A DNA stretch of 33,251 nt from Candidatus Caccousia avicola. Lineage in GTDB: Bacteria; Bacillota; Clostridia; Oscillospirales; Acutalibacteraceae. The notes under the pieces are model-generated. The model ran no database searches, was not told the origin of the DNA, and saw only the letters and a program-made list of their open reading frames with translations. The stretch spans positions 1-33,251 of the forward strand of contig DVGZ01000047.1 in the NCBI GenBank assembly GCA_018712435.1. Reading direction: 5' to 3'. This document shows positions 15,667-23,690 of the stretch, in pieces. The first letter of the stretch is position 1. Every line of letters starts with the position of its first letter. Position numbers and translations under genes: made by a program.

Positions 15667-16308
15667 ATGAACTGGATTGACCGCCTGGAGCGCAAAGCCA
15701 GAAGGCTGGCCGTTCCGAACCTGATGTTCTTCCTTTCGGGAGCCATGCTGCTGGTCTATATTCTCAGCATGTTCTTTCCCGCCTTGCCGATGCTGCTCTC
15801 GCTGGATCGAAGCTTTCTGCTGCGCGGGCAGGTGTGGAGGCTTGTCACCTTCCTGTTTCTGCCGCCCTCGTCCTCTCCGCTGTGGATTCTCTTTAATCTG
15901 TATTTCTACTGCCTGCTTGGACGCGGGCTGGAACAGCAGTGGGGCGTGTTCCGCTTCAACCTGTTTTACCTGTGCGGCGTGGTGGGCGCGATCCTCACGG
16001 CGCTTATCACCGGCTTCGGGAGCAACTATTATCTGAACCTCTCGCTCTTTCTCGCTTTCGCGGCGTTTTATCCCGATTACCGGCTGATGATTTTCTTTGT
16101 GCTGCCGGTTAAAATCAAGTATCTCGCGATTCTCGACGCGGTGCTTCTGCTCGTCAGCTTTATCCTTGGCGGCTGGCCGGCCAGAATCGGTATTTTGATG
16201 TCCCTCGCAAACATCTTCCTGTTTTTCGGCGGAAGCAGTCTCAAGCGTCTCAAAACGCAGATGGGCTACTGGAAAACCCGCCGCAACTTCCGAAAATATA
16301 TGAAATAA
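15667..16308 (+). CDS. Rhomboid-fold membrane protein lacking protease residues
   Basis: A 213-residue integral membrane protein with about six helices. The rhomboid/derlin signature is visible: the L1-loop motif GQVWRLVTFLFLPP at residues 54-67, then NLYFYCLLGRGLEQQWG matching the second-helix region of derlin-like rhomboids. The catalytic serine motif GxSG is not found; the corresponding area reads GFGSNYYLN. The histidine expected in the last helix is also missing (SLANIFLFFGG). It is therefore probably a pseudoprotease that binds or handles membrane proteins. The AAGGAG site lies about 14 nt before the ATG, further than usual, but no other start is available. Its own promoter is at 15571-15599. 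Confidence 0.8.
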   Translation: MNWIDRLERKARRLAVPNLMFFLSGAMLLVYILSMFFPALPMLLSLDRSFLLRGQVWRLVTFLFLPPSSSPLWILFNLYFYCLLGRGLEQQWGVFRFNLFYLCGVVGAILTALITGFGSNYYLNLSLFLAFAAFYPDYRLMIFFVLPVKIKYLAILDAVLLLVSFILGGWPARIGILMSLANIFLFFGGSSLKRLKTQMGYWKTRRNFRKYMK

Positions 16309-16310
16309 AA

Positions 16311-16352
16311 AACAGCCCTCCTGGCGGCGCTCCTGCCGCGAAGAGGGCTGTT
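16311..16352. terminator. Bidirectional terminator
   Basis: AACAGCCCTC pairs with GAGGGCTGTT around an inner GCGGC-containing loop, with A run before and T-rich tail (CTGTTTT) after. It lies between the convergent rhomboid-like and flippase-like genes. Confidence 0.85.
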
Positions 16353-16369
16353 CTGTTTTGCGATGGAAA

Positions 16370-17449
16370 TCAGGCGCTTTCCGCGCCGTCCCCGGCGGGG
16401 GAAGGCTCCGGATCGTGCTTGGCGTAGCGTTTTCCTCCCCACACGGAGAAGAAGCCGCCGAGCGCAATGTTCACATAATACGTCAGGAGCCGCCACAGGA
16501 ACATGGCCGGGACGATATCCTGCCCGAAGAATTTGCCGAAGAAGATGACAAACGATCCCTCCGCGCCGCCTGACGCGCCCGGCAGAGGAACGAACGCGGA
16601 GACCATCGCCACAAATACCTGCGCCGCCACCATCGTGACGACGGAGACGCTCTCCGCAGGCAGGGCAAAGCTCCGATAAATGAAATACGAGATCAAACTG
16701 TTGACCGTGATCTGCACGACGGTGAGCACAGCGGTGACAAAGTAGAGCTTAAACGAGCGGCCCATGATCCCGGCGCTCTTGTGGAACATGGCAAGCTGCG
16801 CGTGGATCCGCTGGTAACGCCGCACGGGATGGCGCACCAGGCGCATCCGGTACAGAAGGCGCAGAATAAAACGCATGGCGCGGTCGGTGCCCCGCTCGCT
16901 CACGGTGAAGGTGAGCACGGCGGCGATAAAAGCGCTGTTTGAGAGCAGGCCGATCACCGTGACAAACGAGAAATTGCTGATGTGGCTCTGGAAAAAGCCG
17001 AGCTGGGTGGAGACGAGCAGCAGCGAATAGAGCACCATCACCACCTGGTACACCAGCGTTTTCATGGCGATGACGCTGCCCGCCCGGCCGGTGTCCATGC
17101 CCATCTTGTTCATGGAATAGATCTGCATCGGCTGCCCGCCGGTCGAAAACGGCGTGATGGCGCTGTAGAACAGGCCCGTCATTCCCACGGAGAACGACCG
17201 CCCGAAGCTCCACCACGGGCAGACATGGCGGCAGAACAGGTTCAGCGTGAAGCCCTCGAGCAGCAGCGTGCCGCCCGCCGCCGCGATCGCCAGCGCGAGC
17301 CATTCCCAGCGCAGGCGCAGCAGAATCTCGCCCAGATTCTGCACCCCGCCGTTGGAGAGCAGGAAGTACAGGACAAACACCATCGTGATGGAGATCGTCA
17401 GGATCGGGAACAGGTTCTTTTTCAGCTTGCTTGAAAAATATAATCGCAT
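16370..17449 (-). CDS. Flippase-like integral membrane protein (UPF0104/lysyl-PG synthase TM domain family)
   Basis: A 359-residue polytopic protein with about eight membrane segments. Family hallmarks are GMTGLFYSAITPFSTGGQPM near residues 88-107 and PLPGASGGAEGSFV near residues 296-309. This is the membrane domain found alone in YbhN-type proteins and fused to a synthase in MprF, where it flips aminoacylated phospholipids. Alone, its substrate is unknown; lipid translocation is inferred. A GC-rich polar tail ends the protein. The start at 17449 (MRLYFSSKLKK) has AGAGGT upstream and a promoter at 17500-17529. It is divergent from zapA. Confidence 0.9.
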   Translation of the reverse strand: MRLYFSSKLKKNLFPILTISITMVFVLYFLLSNGGVQNLGEILLRLRWEWLALAIAAAGGTLLLEGFTLNLFCRHVCPWWSFGRSFSVGMTGLFYSAITPFSTGGQPMQIYSMNKMGMDTGRAGSVIAMKTLVYQVVMVLYSLLLVSTQLGFFQSHISNFSFVTVIGLLSNSAFIAAVLTFTVSERGTDRAMRFILRLLYRMRLVRHPVRRYQRIHAQLAMFHKSAGIMGRSFKLYFVTAVLTVVQITVNSLISYFIYRSFALPAESVSVVTMVAAQVFVAMVSAFVPLPGASGGAEGSFVIFFGKFFGQDIVPAMFLWRLLTYYVNIALGGFFSVWGGKRYAKHDPEPSPAGDGAESA

Positions 17450-17499
17450 CCCATAACCTCTTGTTTCATAAAATTCAAAGCTTCTGTTTTCGTCTTTCT

Positions 17500-17529
17500 A
17501 TTGTATACCAATCCGCCCGTTTTCACAAC
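17500..17529 (-). promoter_or_regulatory. Promoter of the flippase-like gene
   Basis: TTGTGA (17524-17529) and TACAAT (17500-17505) with 18 nt between on the minus strand. Confidence 0.6.
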
Positions 17530-17620
17530 CCCGGCGCACGGGAATCACGCGGGTTTTAAAAGCCGGTTCTCCTATGCTATCATCCATTTCTCAATCCTTT
17601 ATCAACTTTTCCCGGAACGC

Positions 17621-17650
17621 TTGCCGCCCCGCCGTCTTTCGTGCTATGAT
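17621..17650 (+). promoter_or_regulatory. Promoter of zapA
   Basis: TTGCCG (17621-17626) and TATGAT (17645-17650) with 18 nt between. A small CCCCGAAAGGGG hairpin with a GAAA loop follows in the leader. Confidence 0.6.
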
Positions 17651-17704
17651 AAAGAGAAACAGAACGCGCCCCCGAAAGGGGCTTTCCGGAAAGGGTGACA
17701 GGCT

Positions 17705-18220
17705 TTGAGTAAAAATAGAATCCGCCTTGAGATCTGCGGCGTGGAGTGCGTCATCGGAAGCGACGACAGCGAGGAGTACATCCGCGCGATCGGAGCCGAG
17801 GTGGCCCGCTCCATGAACGCCATGTGCCGTCAGAACGAACGCATTTCCATCGCCACGGCGGCTGTGTTTGCCGCGCTCAATTATTGTGACGACGCGCAGA
17901 AGGCAAAAGCCGCCGCGGACAACCTGCGCGCCCAGATCAAGAATTATGTGGAGGACGCTTCCCACGCGCGCATGGAGGCGGACGAGGCCCGCCGCGAGGC
18001 CGATCGCCTGAGCCGCGAGGTGCAGCGCCTGCGCGCCCGCCTGGCCGAGGAGGAAACGGACGAGCCGAAGCCGGAAAGCCCGCCCCAGCACAAGATGCAG
18101 GAGGAGAAGCCCGCCCCCGCCGAAACGCCCCAGCCGCAGGAGAACGCGCCGGAGACCGTCGATCCCGACGCGGAGAAGGGCTTTATCTCCTTCTTTGAGA
18201 AGAAAACAGACGAGGAGTGA
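17705..18220 (+). CDS. zapA: ZapA-like cell division protein with extended tail
   Basis: ZapA binds and bundles FtsZ at the division site. Residues 1-85 match the ZapA domain (NRIRLEICGVECVIGSDDSE, then YIRAIGAEVARSMN). A charged coiled coil (about 85-120, with RREADRLSREVQRLRARLAEEE) follows. A long Pro/Glu/Lys linker then leads to a short hydrophobic end (GFISFFEKK). At 171 residues it is longer than usual ZapA (about 90), because of the linker and tail, which might bind another division protein. The start is TTG at 17705 with GAAAGGGTG upstream. It is followed by the U32 gene with almost no gap, a pairing seen in other Firmicutes. Confidence 0.88.
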   Translation: MSKNRIRLEICGVECVIGSDDSEEYIRAIGAEVARSMNAMCRQNERISIATAAVFAALNYCDDAQKAKAAADNLRAQIKNYVEDASHARMEADEARREADRLSREVQRLRARLAEEETDEPKPESPPQHKMQEEKPAPAETPQPQENAPETVDPDAEKGFISFFEKKTDEE

Positions 18221-18228
18221 CCGCCGTG

Positions 18229-20301
18229 ATGGAAATTCTTGCCCCAGCGGGCTCCCCGAAGAGCTTGCAGGCTGCCGTGCGCGCCGGAGCGGACGCCGTC
18301 TATCTGGGCGGCGGATCGTTTTCGGCGCGCGCGTTTGCGCATAACTTTGACGACAACGCCCTGCGCGAGGCCGTGCGCTACTGTCACGCGCGCGGCGTGC
18401 GCGTCCATCTGGCTGTGAACACGCTCCTGCGCGACGAGGAGATCGAGCGCGCCGTGGAGTTTGTCCGCTTTGCCTGCACCCTGCCGGTGGACGCGGTGCT
18501 GGTGCAGGACACAGGGCTGCTGCTCCGCCTGCGCGAGTGCGCGCCCGCGCTGCCGCTGCACGCTTCCACCCAGATGAGCCTGCACACCCCGCAGGGCGCG
18601 GCCGCCGCCGAGGAAGCGGGCATGACGCGCGCCGTGCTCTCCCGCGAGATGACCGCCGCCGAGCTTCGCGAAACGCGCGGAGCCGTGTCAATTGAGCTGG
18701 AAAGCTTTGTACACGGCGCGCTGTGCATGTCCGTCTCCGGGCAATGCTATTTCAGCGCCATGCTCGGCTCGCGCAGCGGCAACCGTGGCATGTGCGCCCA
18801 GACGTGCCGCCTGCCCTTTTCCGCGCCCGGCGGCACCGGGCACGACCTGAGCCTGAAGGATCTTTCGCTCATTCCCCGCCTGCGCGAGCTGGAGGACGCG
18901 GGCGTGATGAGCGCTAAAATAGAGGGACGCATGAAGCGGCCGGAGTATGTGGCCGCCGCCGTCGCCGCCTGCCGCCGTGCCGCGGACGGTGAGGAGATCC
19001 CGCCCCGCCTGCTGGAAAATCTGGAAGCCGTGTTCTCGCGCTCCGGGTTCACCACGGGCTTTTTCGACGCGCCCGCGCGCGGCCGGACGCGCTCCCTGTT
19101 CGGCACGCGCTCGAAGGAGGACGCCGCCGCCGCGACGGGAGCGGTGTTCGGAGAGCTGCACGGATTATACCGCGAGGAATATCCCCGCGTCGCGGTGCAC
19201 ATGAAGCTGACGGCCCGCGCCGGGGAACCGGTCTCGCTCACCGTGACGGACGCGGAGGGCTTTTCCGCGACGGCTGCGGGCGCTCCGCCCGAAGCGGCCC
19301 GCACCCGGCCCGCCGACCCGGCCCGCTGCGCCGATCAGCTCAAAAAGACCGGCGGCACGCCGTTTTACGCCGGGGAGGTATCGTGCGATCTGGACGAAGG
19401 GATCGCCCTGCCCGCTTCCGCGCTCAACGCTTTGCGCCGGGAAGCCCTCGCTTCGCTTTTGACGCAGCGCGAGGAGCGTCCCCCGATCCCGTTTACCCCC
19501 GTGCCCTTCTCCGCTCCGGCGCATCCGGCGCGGGAGGGGGCGCTTCCTCTGCGTGCGCGGTTCCCCTCGGCCCGTCTGCCGAAGGAAGCGTTGCGCTGCG
19601 AGCTGTGCTTTGTTCCGTGGGACACGAAGGAGGACGCGCTTTCCCGTTTGATCGACGAGGGGTATTCCCTCGCTCTGGAGCTGCCCCGGGGGCTGTTCGG
19701 CCTGGAACGGGAAGCCGCGCGGCGGCTGGAAGCGGCGCGGCGCGCGGGCGTGACGCACTGCTGGGCCGGAAACCTCGGCGCGTTGCGGCTGGCCCGGGAG
19801 CTGGGCTTCGCCGTCCACGGCGGCTTTTCGTTGAACATCACCAACACGGCGGCGCTCACGTTTTATGAGCGCTTCGGCCTGACCGACACGGAGCTGAGCT
19901 TTGAACTGACGCTCCCCCAGAGCGCGAAGATCGGCGGGCTTCTGCCGCGCGGCCTGCTGGTGTATGGCCGTCAGCCGCTCATGCTGACGCGCGCCTGCCC
20001 GGCGGCGAACGGCCCGCGCGGCTGTCTGAACTGCCACCAGACGGGAGAAGTCCCCGTCCTGACGGACCGGCGCGGCGTGCGCTTCCCGGTGCAGTGCACG
20101 GGAGCGTGCAGCGAGGTGCTCAACAGCGTCCCGCTGGAACTGTGCGACCGGCCGGACGAGCTGCGCTGGGCCGATTTCGGCGTGGTGCGGCTGACCTGCG
20201 AGCCCGAAGCGGAATGGGGAGAAATCCTGCGCCGCTGCTTCGCGGGCGAGCCGCCCGCCGGGGAATGGACGCGCGGCCTTGCGTACCGTGGAATCGAATG
20301 A
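18229..20301 (+). CDS. U32-family peptidase/RNA hydroxylation-type protein
   Basis: A 690-residue cytoplasmic protein. The N-terminal TIM-barrel-like part begins EILAPAGSPKSLQAAVRAGA. The U32 signature occurs near residues 160-190 (SFVHGALCMSVSGQCYFSAM, then GNRGMCAQTCRLPF), with the conserved cysteines likely holding an iron-sulfur cluster. A collagenase-like DUF3656 region follows, and a second cysteine group (CPAANGPRGCLNCHQTG) lies near residues 588-604. Some relatives (RlhA, TrhP) are needed for hydroxylation of rRNA or tRNA rather than proteolysis, which may be the true role. I prefer ATG 18229 because homologues start with MEILAPAG; GTG 18226 is an alternative. Confidence 0.9.
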   Translation: MEILAPAGSPKSLQAAVRAGADAVYLGGGSFSARAFAHNFDDNALREAVRYCHARGVRVHLAVNTLLRDEEIERAVEFVRFACTLPVDAVLVQDTGLLLRLRECAPALPLHASTQMSLHTPQGAAAAEEAGMTRAVLSREMTAAELRETRGAVSIELESFVHGALCMSVSGQCYFSAMLGSRSGNRGMCAQTCRLPFSAPGGTGHDLSLKDLSLIPRLRELEDAGVMSAKIEGRMKRPEYVAAAVAACRRAADGEEIPPRLLENLEAVFSRSGFTTGFFDAPARGRTRSLFGTRSKEDAAAATGAVFGELHGLYREEYPRVAVHMKLTARAGEPVSLTVTDAEGFSATAAGAPPEAARTRPADPARCADQLKKTGGTPFYAGEVSCDLDEGIALPASALNALRREALASLLTQREERPPIPFTPVPFSAPAHPAREGALPLRARFPSARLPKEALRCELCFVPWDTKEDALSRLIDEGYSLALELPRGLFGLEREAARRLEAARRAGVTHCWAGNLGALRLARELGFAVHGGFSLNITNTAALTFYERFGLTDTELSFELTLPQSAKIGGLLPRGLLVYGRQPLMLTRACPAANGPRGCLNCHQTGEVPVLTDRRGVRFPVQCTGACSEVLNSVPLELCDRPDELRWADFGVVRLTCEPEAEWGEILRRCFAGEPPAGEWTRGLAYRGIE

Positions 20302-20326
20302 ACCAGAGCGAAAGGATGCTTTTTCT

Positions 20327-20791
20327 ATGGACGAACTGAAAATCAAACGACTGCGGGAAAACGCCATTGTCCCCACGCGCGCCACAGAGGGATCGGCGGG
20401 GATGGATCTGAGCGCCTGCCTGGACAAGCCTCTGGCCATTCCCTCCGGCGGACGGGCGCTGATCCCCACGGGGATCGCGATCGCCCTGCCCGGCCCGTCC
20501 TATGTGGCCCTGCTCTTTGCCAGAAGCAGTCTCGGCATACGCCGGGGGCTGATGCTCTCGAACGGCGTGGGCGTGATTGACAGCGACTATCGCGGGGAAA
20601 TCCTTATCGGGGTATATAATTTCACGAACGAACCGTGCATTGTGGAAAACGGGGAACGTTTGGCGCAGCTGGTGGTGGTTCCCACCGCGCTGCTGCCGGT
20701 GTGCGAGACGCAGGATCTGGAGGGCACGGCGCGCGGCGCGGGCGGGTTCGGCTCCACCGGCACAGCCGCCATGAGGGAGGAAACGACATGA
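20327..20791 (+). CDS. dut: dUTP diphosphatase
   Basis: Hydrolyses dUTP to dUMP and diphosphate, keeping uracil out of DNA and feeding thymidylate synthesis. All five trimeric dUTPase motifs are readable in 154 residues: 1 GSAGMDLSA, 2 ARSSLG, 3 GVGVIDSDYRGEI, 4 GERLAQLVV, 5 GAGGFGSTG. The start at 20327 (MDELKIKRL) has AAAGGA upstream; frames from 20279 overlap the U32 gene. The stop overlaps the next start (ATGA), implying translational coupling. Confidence 0.96.
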   Translation: MDELKIKRLRENAIVPTRATEGSAGMDLSACLDKPLAIPSGGRALIPTGIAIALPGPSYVALLFARSSLGIRRGLMLSNGVGVIDSDYRGEILIGVYNFTNEPCIVENGERLAQLVVVPTALLPVCETQDLEGTARGAGGFGSTGTAAMREETT

Positions 20792-21054
20792 AAAAGAACA
20801 TCATCCGCACGCTTCTGCTGGTCATCCTGCTGCTTTTGGCCATCGTGCTGGGCAAGGTGATCGGGAATGTGACGGCGGGCGTGTCGTTCCTGTCGTGGCT
20901 GGGGCTTTCGGCGCAGTTCGGGCTGGCTCCCGCCACGCTCGATCTGGCCGTGCTGACGGTGACGTTCGGCGTGCAGATCAGTGTGAACGTCGCGCAGGCA
21001 ATTCTGCTCCTTGTGGCGATCCTTGTCTACAGCCGGATCCATATTCACGAATAA
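20788..21054 (+). CDS. DUF4321 small membrane protein
   Basis: An 88-residue protein with two or three membrane helices (residues 7-29 TLLLVILLLLAIVLGKVIG and 66-83 NVAQAILLLVAILVY). Size, hydrophobicity and position directly before maf fit the DUF4321 family found in Clostridia; the function is unknown. It overlaps dut by 4 nt and has AGGGAGGAAA upstream of its ATG. Confidence 0.85.
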   Translation: MKKNIIRTLLLVILLLLAIVLGKVIGNVTAGVSFLSWLGLSAQFGLAPATLDLAVLTVTFGVQISVNVAQAILLLVAILVYSRIHIHE

Positions 21055-21067
21055 GGGAGGGGCTGTC

Positions 21068-21643
21068 ATGCTGTATCTGGCTTCCGCGTCTCCCCGACGG
21101 AAAGAGCTTCTCACGCTGGCGGGCTATTCCTTCACCGTGCTCCCCGCCAACGCGGACGAGACGGCCCCTTTGGGCTTGTCCCCGCGCGAAACCGCCGGAT
21201 TGCTGGCACGCCGCAAGGCGGAGGCCGTGCTGGCGCTGCCCGCATTTTCCGATCGTCAAAAGCCGGGGGACGTGATCCTCGCGGCGGATACGGTGGTGGA
21301 TCTCGGCGGAAAAATCCTCGGCAAGCCGAAGGATCGGGAGGACGCAAAACAGATCCTGCTCTCCCTGTCCGGCAGGCGGCACAGCGTGCACACCGGCTTT
21401 TGCGTGCTCGCGGGCGCGAAGAAGATGTGCGGGGTGGAATCCACGGCGGTGGAATTTTATCCGCTCACGCAGGAGGAGATCGAAACCTATCTTGACACAG
21501 GCGAACCGATGGACAAGGCGGGAGCCTACGGGATCCAGGGGCGCGGCGCGCTTTTTGTGCGTCGGATCGCCGGAGATTATTACACCGTGGTCGGCCTTCC
21601 GATCGCGCGTATCGACCGGATTCTGCGCGCCCTTTCCGTCTGA
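21068..21643 (+). CDS. maf: Maf-family nucleoside triphosphate pyrophosphatase
   Basis: Maf proteins hydrolyse dTTP, UTP and modified nucleotides, and are genetically linked to shape and septum genes. In 191 residues the hallmarks are ASASPRRKELL at the N-terminus, ILAADTVVDLGGKILGKPKD near 75-94 with the catalytic aspartate, and DKAGAYGIQGRGALFV near 150-165. The start at 21068 has GGGAGGGG upstream. It follows DUF4321 by 13 nt and precedes mreB, matching the maf-mreBCD order of many Firmicutes, though radC is absent here. Confidence 0.95.
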   Translation: MLYLASASPRRKELLTLAGYSFTVLPANADETAPLGLSPRETAGLLARRKAEAVLALPAFSDRQKPGDVILAADTVVDLGGKILGKPKDREDAKQILLSLSGRRHSVHTGFCVLAGAKKMCGVESTAVEFYPLTQEEIETYLDTGEPMDKAGAYGIQGRGALFVRRIAGDYYTVVGLPIARIDRILRALSV

Positions 21644-21718
21644 CGCGCCGCGTCGCAAACCGGGCGAAATCCTACAGAATCGGCGGCTCCGGGTCGCCTC
21701 GAATTTACATTTTTTTTA

Positions 21719-21747
21719 TTGTGTATTTCCCATCAAGGGGTTATAAT
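21719..21747 (+). promoter_or_regulatory. Promoter of mreB
   Basis: TTGTGT (21719-21724) and a perfect TATAAT (21742-21747) with a 17-nt spacer, within an AT-rich stretch of the maf-mreB gap. It gives mreB an about 77-nt leader. Confidence 0.8.
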
Positions 21748-21830
21748 AGCCTTATATTGTGTCATTATGTCAAGTTGAAAAATTTAGAGGGACGGGCGCC
21801 GATGCTGGGGCCCGGAAAGGGGATACATTC

Positions 21831-22844
21831 ATGTTTTCCAAGGATATCGGCATTGATCTGGGCACCGCGAACACTCTGGTGTTTATGAAAGGTAAGGGCA
21901 TTGTGATGCGCGAACCGTCCGTTGTGGCGGTGGACGTGCGCAGCGACACGGTGCTGGCCGTCGGCACGGCGGCAAAGGAAATGATCGGACGCACTCCCGG
22001 TTCCATTGTGGCGGTTCGCCCGCTCAAGGACGGCGTTATTGCGGACTTCGACATCACGGCCACGATGCTCAAGCATTTTATCCGCAAGGTTGTGCGCTCC
22101 ACGATGTTCTCCAAGCCGCATATTGTCGTTTGCATCCCCTCCGGCGTCACAGAGGTGGAGCGGCGCGCGGTGGAGGACGCGGCGCGTCAGGCCGGAGCGT
22201 CCCAGGTGGAGCTGATCGAGGAGCCGATGTCGGCGGCGATCGGCGCGGGACTGCCCGTCGCGGAGCCGACCGGCAGCATGGTGGTGGATATCGGCGGCGG
22301 CACGGCCGAGGTAGCGGTGATCTCGCTGGGCGACATCGTGACCTCCTGCTCCGTCCGCGTGGCCGGTGACAAGTTTGACGAATCCATTATTTCCTATGTC
22401 AAGAAGAAATACAACCTCCTGATCGGTGAGCGCACGGCCGAGCAGATCAAGATTGCGATCGGCTCCGCGTACCCGACGGAGGACAACAACGGCACGAGCG
22501 TGGAGATCAAGGGCCGCAACCTGGTGGACGGTCTGCCGAAAAACGTGACCATCACGGCGGAGGAAGTGCGTGAAGCGCTCTCCGATCCGCTCTCGACGAT
22601 TGTGGACGCAATCAAGAGCACGCTGGAAAAGACTCCTCCGGAGCTTTCCGCCGATATCATTGACCACGGCATTATGCTCACGGGCGGCGGCGCGCTGCTG
22701 CGCGGCCTGGATCAGCTTGTCGAGCGCGAGACCGGCATGCCGGTTCATGTAGCCGAAAGCCCGCTTGACTGCGTGGTGGACGGCACCGGCAAGCGTCTTG
22801 AAGTCAACATGCCCAACGCATATTACAAGAACAACAGACGCTAA
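21831..22844 (+). CDS. mreB: Rod shape-determining protein MreB
   Basis: MreB is the bacterial actin that organises lateral wall synthesis at the inner membrane face. The 337-residue protein shows the actin-fold phosphate motifs: [19 protein letters not shown] at the N-terminus, [18 protein letters not shown] near residues 150-167, and [14 protein letters not shown]-type ATP motif ([13 protein letters not shown] near 280). The start at 21831 (MFSKDIGID) has GAAAGGGG upstream; longer frames begin in the promoter. Unusually, mreC does not follow directly: 913 bp of hairpins and repeats lie between. Confidence 0.97.
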   Translation: MFSKDIGIDLGTANTLVFMKGKGIVMREPSVVAVDVRSDTVLAVGTAAKEMIGRTPGSIVAVRPLKDGVIADFDITATMLKHFIRKVVRSTMFSKPHIVVCIPSGVTEVERRAVEDAARQAGASQVELIEEPMSAAIGAGLPVAEPTGSMVVDIGGGTAEVAVISLGDIVTSCSVRVAGDKFDESIISYVKKKYNLLIGERTAEQIKIAIGSAYPTEDNNGTSVEIKGRNLVDGLPKNVTITAEEVREALSDPLSTIVDAIKSTLEKTPPELSADIIDHGIMLTGGGALLRGLDQLVERETGMPVHVAESPLDCVVDGTGKRLEVNMPNAYYKNNRR

Positions 22845-22845
22845 G

Positions 22846-23115
22846 GCAGGCTGAGCCTGCACGCAGCGGCCCGCGCGGCAGATGCGTGCAAAATGGAAAG
22901 CCCGGCGGCGCGGGACGGTCTGGACATGCTCCCGGCGTCCCGGAAGCACGGCGCAGCCGCATGAAAGTTTTCGTCCACCTTTTTCAAAAGGTGGTGGGGT
23001 TTTAGGGGTGAAACCCCTAAACTGTAACCTTTTCCTTCCCAAAATGCAGGAGGGGAAGGAAAAACAGTCCGGGGGACTGTTTTTCCGTAGGGGGACCCAC
23101 ATGAGGGGTCCCCCT
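22846..23115. repeat. Array of about eight hairpins after mreB
   Basis: Consecutive inverted repeats: 22846-22860 (GCAGGCT/AGCCTGC), 22858-22890 (TGCACGCA/TGCGTGCA), 22911-22942 (CGGGACG/CGTCCCG) and 22975-22994 (CCACCTTTT/AAAAGGTGG). Further on are 23001-23021 (TTTAGGGGT/ACCCCTAAA), 23030-23063 (TTTTCCTTCCC/GGGAAGGAAAA), 23060-23084 (AAAAACAGTCC/GGACTGTTTTT) and 23089-23115 (AGGGGGACCC/GGGTCCCCCT). Several are perfect, with loops of 1-8 nt. No coding frame is credible. The 23060-23084 stem has A and T runs and could terminate transcription in either direction. Together it may be a composite intergenic repeat or a structured RNA. Confidence 0.75.
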
Positions 23116-23238
23116 GTGTGCTGGCGCAAGCCGGGACACAACTTGACATCGTGCTCACCAGCCACACACAGCGTCCGGTTTACACCTAGCGGCTGAACTT
23201 TGATTTTCTCTTTGTCGCTTCTTTGCCGCACTTAGCTG

Positions 23239-23453
23239 CTGAACTTTGATTTTCCGGTTCGCAAGAACCGCAAAATTGAAGTTCAGTCTGCGAACCGCCG
23301 CAGGCGGGGCGCAAGTCGCTCAGGCCGCGGCGGCCCCCCATTTCTTGCCGCCAAGAAATGGGGGAAAGAACCGCGAGGGGCTTTGCCCCTTCGAACCCCA
23401 CGCTTTCTTTTCTACGTCAGACTTGCGCCCCCCTTTCCCCCGTCACGGCCGGC
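23239..23453 (-). repeat. Structured intergenic repeat, copy B (inverted relative to 1-216)
   Basis: Reading the minus strand from 23453, this block follows copy A segment by segment. Hairpins: 23376-23390 (AGGGGC/GCCCCT), 23335-23364 (CCCCCATTTCTTG/CAAGAAATGGGGG), 23295-23307 (CCGCC/GGCGG) and 23239-23286 (a 22-bp imperfect stem with a GCAA loop). Bases in the stems differ from copy A while pairing is kept; the linkers GCGTGGGGTTCGAAGGGG and GGCCTGAGCGACT are the same. This suggests selection on structure. Confidence 0.8.
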
Positions 23454-23494
23454 CAAATTTGCGCTGACGCGCAAGACTGGCCGGCTGGTGGGGG
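23437..23494. repeat. Long nested inverted repeat
   Basis: CCCCC (23437-23441) with GGGGG (23490-23494), GGCCGGCC with TGGCCGGC, and an inner TTGCGC-TGAC-GCGCAA stem make a nested, bulged hairpin. It starts at the outer end of copy B; in copy A the corresponding part would lie before base 1 of the window. Confidence 0.55.
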
Positions 23495-23529
23495 AAAACC
23501 TCAAAATTAGCGTGGGGAATAATTTTGAT

Positions 23530-23559
23530 GTTTTCCGTGCGTTGGGGTTACGGCTCTAC
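23530..23559 (+). repeat. Direct repeat unit 1 (partner at 23662-23690)
   Basis: GTTTTCCGTGCGTTGGGG followed by ACGGCTCTAC occurs here and again at 23662-23690, differing only by one or two bases in the junction. The two units flank the hairpin at 23580-23633. Confidence 0.8.
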
Positions 23560-23579
23560 AAAGGATTGCAGATAACACC

Positions 23580-23633
23580 TAGCTGCTGAACTTTGATTTT
23601 CCGGTTCGCAAGAACCGCAAAATTGAAGTTCAG
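23580..23633 (+). repeat. 54-bp exact direct repeat containing the GCAA-loop hairpin (copy C)
   Basis: The 54 bp are identical to 23233-23286. Within it, 23586-23633 folds into the same 22-bp imperfect stem closed by a GCAA loop (GGTTC-GCAA-GAACC). A further hairpin follows at 23637-23659 (GCGAAGCACC/GGTGCTTTGC). A shortened relative starting CTAGCGGCTGAACTTTGA is at about 23186. It lies about 125 bp before mreC. Confidence 0.85.
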
Positions 23634-23661
23634 ACCGCGAAGCACCGTAGGTGCTTTGCGC

Positions 23662-23690
23662 GTTTTCCGTGCGTTGGGGAACGGCTCTAC
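23662..23690 (+). repeat. Direct repeat unit 2 (partner at 23530-23559)
   Basis: Second copy of the GTTTTCCGTGCGTTGGGG...ACGGCTCTAC unit, ending about 68 nt before the mreC start. Confidence 0.8.
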
